NCBI GenBank assembly: GCA_033439255.1 | Contig: CM065891.1 | Span: forward strand, 1 to 64,000 | Length of the DNA stretch: 64,000 nucleotides | Direction of reading: 5' to 3' | Origin: Hericium rajendrae | Taxonomy: Eukaryota; Basidiomycota; Agaricomycetes; Russulales; Hericiaceae | Shown: piece after piece, positions 57,101 to 64,000 of the stretch | Layout: every line of letters begins with the position of its first letter | How positions within the stretch are numbered: position 1 is the stretch's first letter | Position numbers and translations under genes: made by a program | Notes under the pieces: model-generated | What the model saw: only the letters and a program-made list of their open reading frames with translations | What the model was told of the DNA's origin: nothing | Databases searched by the model: none

Positions 57101-59300
57101 GCACCACGCCCCCAGTCCCGTCCCTTCGCAAGTCCCCGCAACTCTACCCACCAGTCTGGTGGTCCGGTGAAGACCGGCGCGTTTTGGACCCCCGCAAATG
57201 CATCGCGTGCCCACGAAGACAGCGCTCGCCAGTCTCCCCCCTCCAGTCCGCTTTGAACCGCGAGAGCGAGCGCACACAAACGACCCCCGAACACGTCCAA
57301 CACCCGTGTGGGAAAGGACGTGATGCCCGGCGGTTGCATGGCAAGCAAGGCGCGGCCTCTCGAACTTGACGATGACGCCCTTGGCATGCCATGGAGCTGT
57401 GCGCGAGACTGGCAGATGGCGCTCGAGGACGCGGGCGCAGGGGCAGAGTCGGTGGATGAGCGAGATCGGCAGGCTATGTGCACGAGAAATGGTAAGCAAG
57501 ATCCCATTCCGCGAAGCAAAGTACAACTCACTCACTCATGGTGTCGAATCCAGCCGAACTCCGAACCGGCTCATCCGGGAAAGGCGTCAGCGCATGGGAG
57601 ATCGAAAAGCGCAACGAAAGCAGCCAGAAACTGAATGCCAGATGAGATCCGCGCATCTAACTTGACGATGACGCCTTCGGTTTGGAACTGGCGGACGGCA
57701 CTCCAGACTGGTCCTGCGGAAGGGTATGCGATCAGGCGCAGAGTCTGTAGGCGAGCGAGATCAGTAGGGTACGCAAAGGGGAAATGGTAAACAAGACCGC
57801 CTTCTCAGAATGAAGCACGCGGCACTCACCGCATTCTCCAGTCCGATTCGAACACATGCACACCGTGAGCAGCGTCATCGAGAGGATAGAACGTGATGTC
57901 GAAGGATTCAAGAATGCGAGAGTGTGCAGGGCATGCAACGGACGCTGGGAAACCACATCGCGCTCGATGTCCAGCTGGAGCGCGTGACGCCCGAATCACA
58001 GACATGACCCGTACTCAGCACGCCCGGGCATCGCAGAGCGCCCACAATGGTGCCATTCTGGTGCACGCGCTAACAGCGGAGAGTGGGCGCCACGAGCGAA
58101 GACGCATCCCGCCTCCACATACTTGACGATGACGCCCTTGAGATGTCTAGCTCAAGGTGCTCAGGCGGACAGCAATGCGACGGCACAGCGGATGTATGGA
58201 TTTCGAAAGTGCCGCGCAAGAGGGGACTGGCAGAGCGGGAATACGAGGTGAGTACCACATTATCCCCGTGCGCAAAGGCCTCCTCCCCCAATCTTTACTT
58301 CTAACTCCATGACGTGCCCTGCGAGCGCGTGCGAACATACGCCCAGTGTCGCCACCGCTCACCACGACGATGAGCACTTCATCTTCGGAGTGTGACTGCT
58401 GCTCGCCGCGGGGCCTGAAAGCCACATGTCCGGGCAACGAAAATTTGTTTTTCGAGCTCCTGGTCTGTCCACCTTCCCCTCGGTTCATTTCGATGAAAGA
58501 GACTGACCGCGTCACATAGCGAGTCAGTGCACGCGCTGGGCTACGCCCAGCGCTCGGATCAGTGTGAACGGAAGTCCATTCGCATTGCCAACGAATATCT
58601 TCCGTCTACCACGTCCAACTGCCGCAAGCCTCGGGAGCCTGGACCTCAAAACTCCGAGGCGACAAACGCCTTCCACGAAGACATCAAGTCAATAACTGAA
58701 ACGTCGTCAAAACCGCGCGCTCGGAACACTCACCAGCATCAAGCATGCGCGGGGCTGCGCCCCACGCCTGTGCCGTTGCTGACAGCGCGTGAACTTTTGC
58801 GGAATACAAACATTTGCTCTAATGATAGCGGTCCCCGCTCGCCGCGGGGCCTCTGGGCCCGATTTTTGAAACCAAAATAACTGTTATTGGCGACCTCAAG
58901 GTGAGCTCCAATTCACCTCGGCTAATAATGAAAAAGAACTCACGAGAATGACACCACAGATCACACTGGGCTCCACCCAGAGCTCGCGCGACTGTAAATG
59001 TTGACGTTGACGGACATCGACTCCGACTATTTGGCCTAATGACGGTGCTCGCTGCTCGCCGTGGGGAATCTGGCGTCGAATTTTGGGCCGAAAAAAGCTG
59101 CTTGTTGCGAGCTTCTTGTGAGTTTCAGTTTCTCTCAGCTAATTACCACGACAAACTCACCAGAACAGCATCATAATGGTGCTAGGCTGCGTCAATCTTC
59201 GCATGTGCCGTCCCTGCTCGGGGTATCAACGGACACCTGTTGAATCGGACCTCGAAAGGTCATCTCTCCAGCCCGAGAACTCGCTCCCTGTAGGGGCCTG
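57101..59300 (+). repeat. Decaying array of tandemly repeated exon-like modules
   Basis: ACTTGACGATGACGCC occurs three times (57,364; 57,660; 58,121), each opening a similar exon-like stretch and followed by an intron-like GTAAGC/GTAAAC/GTGAGT donor. Two of the modules share GAGTC and GAGCGAGATC (AGAESVDERDRQ versus SGAESVGERDQ in translation). A second unit, GCTCGCCGCGGGGCCT, recurs at 58,401, 58,837 and, changed, 59,054. No continuous reading frame links them. This looks like a gene that grew by tandem exon duplication and then decayed, or an exon store of the gene at 59.3-60.3 kb. Confidence 0.45.
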
Positions 59301-59327
59301 GACTGCGTCTAACAATGCCCCGCACCC

Positions 59328-60278
59328 ATGCACAACGACGTGAAACCGCCGATGACTGGCATCGAACTGGGTGAGCCCCATACGGCTGCCACTTATGAAT
59401 CACCAGAGTCTGAGCCGGACTTCGTCGATCGCACGCTCCACAACGACATCGTCACCACTGCGATCCAGAACGGCTACGAGGCAGGTCTGATGGCTGGGCG
59501 AAAGTCAGGTTTCGCGAGGGCGTGAGGGGTTGGTGGGAAGCACGAAGGCAGGACGGAGCGCGCGTCATGAGGAGGGTCCGAGCGAGTGCACTAAGCAGGG
59601 TAGCCTTGAGGTAAGCACCCCCGCATCACTCGCCATGTCAATCGATGAGATCAACACTGACTTCCTCATGCACATATGCAAAGAGGCAGAGTATGGGGTC
59701 TGGGAGGAAGGACTAGAAGCAGGGATAACGATGGGGAGGAAAGAAGGCAGAAATGACACATACCGGGAGAGATACAAAGCCGCGAAACGCGAGGCGAGTA
59801 CCGCAACCAGCGCCCCAGATGAAGCTCCTGCAATCGACACATTCCCGCATCTCATGATGTCTTCGACACCCCGCACCAACTCGACACCCCCTATTCCATG
59901 CCTCGCACCACAGAGCTATTGCTTGCTCCTGGACTGTAACACCCTCGGCCTGCACCCATTGTCCCGATACCGTGCAGAGTCTCTGACCGTGCACGGGACA
60001 GCACACCGGTTGACCACGCATTGGTCCGAGATGGCCTTCGTCCTCATGCTACCCTGCGGAGGCCAGCCCCGCCACCGGTGTTTGGTATACCAAAGCGAAA
60101 GGCTCGCAAAGCTGCCCGTCGCTCCAGGATTGATTACTTACTTTCATGTATTGAACTGGTCACCCCGCTGGCACTATGCGGGGGTCACCGGCAAGGCAAC
60201 AGGGGTGAGCTCTTACTTGGAGGAATGCTCAATGTTTACATCATAAGTGAGAAGGGAGTTCCTTTCGGCGATGCGTGA
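59328..60278 (+). pseudogene. Gene with deca-GX3 (Yae1-type) motifs, probably broken
   Basis: 59,328-59,525 encodes TLHNDIVTTAIQNGYEAGLM then AGRKSG, with Gly every fourth residue (GYEAGLMAGRKSG). 59,640-59,800 encodes EYGVWEEGLEAGITMGRKEG, again GX3GX3GX3G. This deca-GX3 pattern defines Yae1/Lto1-type proteins, and similar repeats are common in Agaricomycete gene families of unknown role. A last module (59,985-60,140) reads RDSTPVDHALVRDGLRPHAT then PPPVFGIPKRKARKAARRSR, homologous to the end of the 55.7-kb gene. The first motif exon needs a one-base frame change to continue (REGVRGWWEARRQDG), so the copy is probably defective. Confidence 0.45.
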
Positions 60279-60347
60279 ATTAAAAATACATGTGGTAACC
60301 AAATTTCGTAATTCGAGCCAGGCTCCCCCACAGGTTCCGTGCACCCT

Positions 60348-62332
60348 TCAATCCTCTCCTGTCAACGGAGACTGCAGATAGTCCCATTCTACATCTGCAA
60401 GGCTTCGCAGCTCCTCCACCTGGTTGATCGTGATTGTGCAATGCTTGATGACGAGAGTGAGCCGTGTCCCAAATGCCGCATAGCGATGGGACAGGGATTG
60501 CTTGAGAATGTAGCCAATGGCATAGGAAGGACGAGAAACCTCATATATGGACCACGGACTATCCCGAGGCCTGGGGTAACTTGTATTAAAATCGACTTCC
60601 ATGAACTCGATACGTAATAGATTTCTGAAGAGGTGCGGGAACGAGTCTGGCATTGGGACCTCGTCGACTTCATCTGAGTCCAGGATTGTGATCGGCTGGA
60701 CTTCATCTTCCTCCGGAGGAGGGGGCATAAAGGAGCGGGGTGCGGCTAAAGCCATACAGAGCATACGGCCACTGTCGCCCTTCACCGCGATGGTTTCAAT
60801 GCCGGTGTAGGCATGGAAACCAGAGAGCCAGTCGCGAAAAGTGATCTTCTCGATGATGTAATTGTCCCAGTGTTCCAAACCGTGGTCCTCTCCAAAGTCC
60901 AGAACAAGATGCCGTATCTGACGTTTGGTCTCTATGCTTGGGACATGATTGAGGTCCTCTATCATGGGGCGCCTCTCTGGAGGTCTCTCATCGTCATACC
61001 CATCGGTATTGGCGTACACGACAACCGAGATGTTCGGGAGATCTGGGTCAAAGGTGGGATGGCCGGTGTGATCGGAGAAGGGAGGATATCCTGATAAGTA
61101 GATGTCCCAGGCTAGGTTATAAGAGATAAAACCGATGCGCATGCTCAGGGGATGGGGTGAGATGTGGCTATCAATGAATGTTGTGAGTGGGGCAAATTCG
61201 CCGGCCTGAGGGTGATCGCCGAGGATGAGGATATTGCAAGAGGGAGGTACAGTGATGTGCTTGATGACATGCGCCATGTGCAGGAATGATTTGTCCTGAC
61301 ATGTGAATTTTTGTAGAGAACCGAATGTGACCACAGGCACGACGGGAGGAGGGGAGGGGAGAGGAGGGAAGCAGTGGGAGAGAAACAGCATTTGAAGGTT
61401 GGACATCTGACCGAGAGCTTCGAGCATCTCTCTAAAAGCGTTGACGCTGGGTGGAGCAACAGGAGGTGCCTCTTCAGATGCTACATAGTCCGATGGATGG
61501 TCGAAAATAATCTTGTGGTCAGGATCAATATTTAGCAGATCTGATCGGGTGGATTTATTATTAATGTGGAGATTGGTGAGACCACGTAGAATACTCCCGG
61601 ACCACACCGGGACGACGCAACGAAGCGTCATCTTACGTAGCAATGGAGCATGATTGTCGAAGAGGTCAGCAGGGAGCATATCGATACCTTGATAGGAGGA
61701 CCATCTAGGGAGCGCATAAATCACCGATTCAATCATCGGGGCTGGATGGGCCATGGATGGCCAGAGGTTTTGCATGCTGCTGACAAAAAAGTTTTGGAGG
61801 AAAAGGTCGCGGATGCGATGGATTGTTCTGGAGAGCAGCTCGACAGTATCCAAGGTAGGGGGGTTCCATCTGGTGTAGGTGATAGAATAAGAGAGGGGCA
61901 GAGACCGGGACCGGATGACCATTGCGTTTTGCAATGGCGTACAGAGTCCGTCACTGATGGTAGTCCAGAGGCTTGGATCCTCGAGTGCCCTGGATCTCAA
62001 AGTGCGGCAGACATGGGTGACATTGACCCACCCTAGGTCTTTGGGACCCGGCCGCTGGTTGGCAGCGAGAAAATGGACTATGCGCGTGCACACTTCGGTG
62101 GGGATGCAGATCAGGGGTGATAATCTGTTTCGCCGGGCACGAGCATCGAGGGTGAGGAGGAGTAGCTGGTTTAGCTCCTCGTCAATGGCAGCTCGCTGCT
62201 GTTCTATATCAACTGGGTCAGGGTGTACAGGAATCCTGGAAGGGGATGCGAGTAGTCAGTAATCCAAACATTGATGGATGAAAGATCCCGCCGGACTTGC
62301 CTCAAGATCTGGAAACTTGATCCGGTCGACAT
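60348..62332 (-). CDS. F-box D: F-box protein, 639 aa
   Basis: Exons 62332-62301 and 62235-60348 (1,920 nt). The 65-nt intron starts with GC rather than GT (AG|GCAAGT) and ends CCAG; only this joins MSTGSSFQILR to IPVHPDPVDIEQQ in frame. A helix (DIEQQRAAIDEELNQLLLLT) precedes the F-box at ~50-100 (CIPTEVCTRIVHFLAANQ, then LGWVNVTHVCRTLRSRALED). Leucine-rich stretches follow (LRKMTLRCVVPVWSGSILRG; MSNLQMLFLSHCFPPL), and the C-terminal part is acidic. By family an SCF ubiquitin-ligase substrate receptor. It is closer to the decayed F-box E than to F-box A-C. Confidence 0.78.
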
Positions 62333-63344
62333 GATGTATTTTCGGGTGACGGATACAGCAACAATAAGTAAGGGTAGTCGTCGAGGCAGAGAAAAACTAA
62401 CAAACGTGGACTATGGATGAGCAGTTTATAAACAGCTGGCCAGGGTGACAGGTGTGTGGCGTTATGACTACATTTGACCGGATTGACAGTTGCATGATGC
62501 GGCGGTGCATGAGAAGACCCCATATAATTGGTATGGACTGGTATACAACCGGGGTCAATTTTTTTAAAGCCCGTGTCCGGACAGCCCAGTCGGAAGGCCC
62601 CGAATCCGTGCCGATAAAGCTTTGGTTCCAGCCTGATGTTGTACAATTTCGTCGGGATTGTGTACCTGATCCGCTGAAATTCAGATTTTCTCCCAATTTT
62701 TTCTCCTTGGCGGGAACCCTGCAGGCCCCCATGTCCGGACAGTAACCCAGCTTCCGGCAAGCTTGGGCCAATTTGTCTTCACTCTAACCTAGCTGATGTG
62801 GAGCACGCGCGGCTATAGCTTAACCTTACAAGACATCGACAGTGTTGGGGGTCTCTGGCAAATCCGCTGCATCGTCGTGGGCTCGGTTAGAAAGGATGTC
62901 GCACTGGATATCTAGACAGAGCCAATGCGAAGGTCCCATGGTGGGCATCATCATGTACCCGCTGAGAGATATCGAGATGGTGGTTCTTTCCGCCACGCCT
63001 TTTCAGTTTCATTCTCTCTAAATTGCAAGGTTAGGGTCGTGTATGGACCAGGTGCGCTCTGTGGAAGTGGACATGATACGCTCGCATATACATGGGAATA
63101 CCTGGGTATCATAATCTGAGAAGACAGCACTATATCGAGGGAATGAGGCCGGAGTATGAACACGGTTTTACTCAGTACCCCCGCCAACCCATTGTGTCCC
63201 ATTGACCTACCGCGAACCTAACTTTGTCTCACCTTCGTGTCCCCATTGGAAATTTCTTACAATTTCCTAGTTCCTATTCTAAGATCCATACTTCCATACT
63301 GATATTCAATCGTTGGCGCTTAGCTGAACTCAGCACCAAAGCTA
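62333..63344. other. Intergenic region, F-box D promoter side
   Basis: No supported gene. GTCCGGACAGCCCAG (62,575) and GTCCGGACAGTAACCCAG (62,734) are near-identical direct copies about 160 bases apart. The rest shows nothing I can name. Confidence 0.45.
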
Positions 63345-63830
63345 TCATACATTTGACGAGCCTTCGCTTGCGTTTCTCTCACCCTGGGCATCCGGAGGGA
63401 TGGTATATGAGGCACTCAATAACTCTAATTGAGCTGCCCGAGATTCCAAGTCCCGCAACTCCCGGAGCAGGGACTCTCTCCGATCCGTTATCCACCTGAT
63501 ATGAGCTAGATAGCAAATGAATATGGTTCCGAAAAAAGTGAGAAAGAACCATACCACGAAGTGCACCTTTGATCCAGATAATCCGGGATTTCTCATCGAC
63601 CGGTGCTCTCGGAGGCGGGGGTAGGAATTCGCTATCGGGAAGATCCTACGAAGAACATCAGCGAGATGTCTCTCAAATCTTCACCTGGCTCAACTCACCT
63701 GGCCGAGGGCCGCCAACACCGATGCAGAATGTGGAACCGGGGTGCGTAAGCCATCCTCCATTTCAACATCCTGAGACGTCGGAACCTGCTCTTGAGAGGG
63801 CGGCACATCTCCGACATTGGACTCCGCATT
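63345..63830 (-). CDS. 3' part of a coiled-coil protein gene
   Basis: The last three exons can be followed: up to about 63,830-63,699, then 63645-63555, then 63505-63345. Introns are 63,698-63,646 (GTGAGT...GTAG) and 63,554-63,506 (GTATGG...CTAG). The reading is SQDVEMEDGLRTPVPHSASV, then DLPDSEFLPPPPRAPVDEKS, then WIKGALRAHIRWITDRRESL and a short charged coiled coil (LLRELRDLESRAAQLELL), ending NASEGSSNV. Upstream of about 63,830 the frame hits a stop and the next splice site is unclear, so the start is unknown. Function unknown. Confidence 0.5.
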
Positions 63831-64000
63831 GGCCAGGTCGGCAAGGGGCGTCCGTCAGTATGCCCTGGCATTCCCCTGTCAGTTAACTCGGTGCGGACTG
63901 GAGGTAATGAATCGATGGTGCCATCTGTTTTACTACAATATGGTCAAACGTCAAATGTCACACCGAAAACCTGATCTACATATGGTAAATTGTCCTGGCT
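63831..64000. other. Window edge
   Basis: Probably contains the upstream part or intron of the preceding minus-strand gene. Nothing firm. Confidence 0.3.

Noticed and set aside
63345-63596. An open frame with a strong membrane segment (FVVWFFLTFFGTIFICYL)
   Set aside because: The hydrophobic stretch is the pyrimidine-rich 49-nt intron 63,554-63,506 (GTATGG...CTAG) read through; splicing it out gives a continuous coiled-coil protein.

Overview
The window is nuclear DNA of a filamentous basidiomycete, most likely an Agaricomycete of the polypore kind. The evidence is dense short introns (about 47-78 nt, GT-AG with CTRAY-like branch sites), GC-rich genes with AT-richer spacers, an S53 sedolisin, F-box/LRR paralogues, and expanded single-pass membrane proteins of a basidiomycete type. 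I see no rRNA, tRNA, CRISPR, retroelement or virus-derived sequence.

Left part (1-17.7 kb): the 5' part of a secreted sedolisin protease (minus, cut by the window edge); a four-exon ankyrin-repeat gene (minus, 888 aa); two members (TMR1, TMR2) of a five-gene family of two-domain membrane proteins; a decayed F-box gene; and a small, probably mitochondrial, coiled-coil membrane protein.

Middle part (18.6-33.7 kb): TMR3 (minus), F-box A (minus), TMR4 (minus), a 697-bp non-autonomous DNA transposon with a perfect 8-bp target duplication, a six-exon fumarate reductase/cytochrome b5 fusion (minus), TMR5 (plus) and F-box B (plus). [TMR4 > F-box A] and [TMR5 > F-box B] are an inverted duplication of one two-gene block, including the spacer between the genes, on either side of the fumarate reductase gene. 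All five TMR genes keep the same two intron positions, share a leader motif before the ATG, and end in a cytoplasmic PPxY motif at the C-terminus.

Transposon-rich part (33.9-52.6 kb): two nearly identical, oppositely oriented copies of a 5.8-kb TIR transposon (20-bp TIR CAAGGGGGGCTCGGGATGTT, perfect 8-bp target duplications). It encodes a spliced transposase of about 1,485 aa (P-element/THAP9-like or hAT-like RNase H fold, zinc fingers at both ends) and a second gene with an ING-like PHD finger. Copy A (minus) carries a nested 2.9-kb element. Copy B (plus) sits inside a third F-box gene (F-box C), which also carries a separate 2.26-kb element. The 2.9-kb and 2.26-kb elements share terminal repeats (ATCWG(G)AAAAA) and an internal layout (subterminal hexamer arrays, hairpins, a CT-rich block, a GTAAGTAAA donor, a C-rich minisatellite) but little primary sequence. 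They look like two members of an uncharacterised element class.

Right part (52.6-64 kb): a repeat array, a five-exon coiled-coil gene (minus, unknown function), a frameshifted gene of unknown function (plus), decaying tandemly repeated exon modules ending in a gene with deca-GX3 (Yae1-type) motifs, an F-box gene with a GC-AG intron (minus, 639 aa), and the 3' part of a further coiled-coil gene. Gene models below were built by hand from splice signals and reading phase; total coding lengths divisible by three support most of them.
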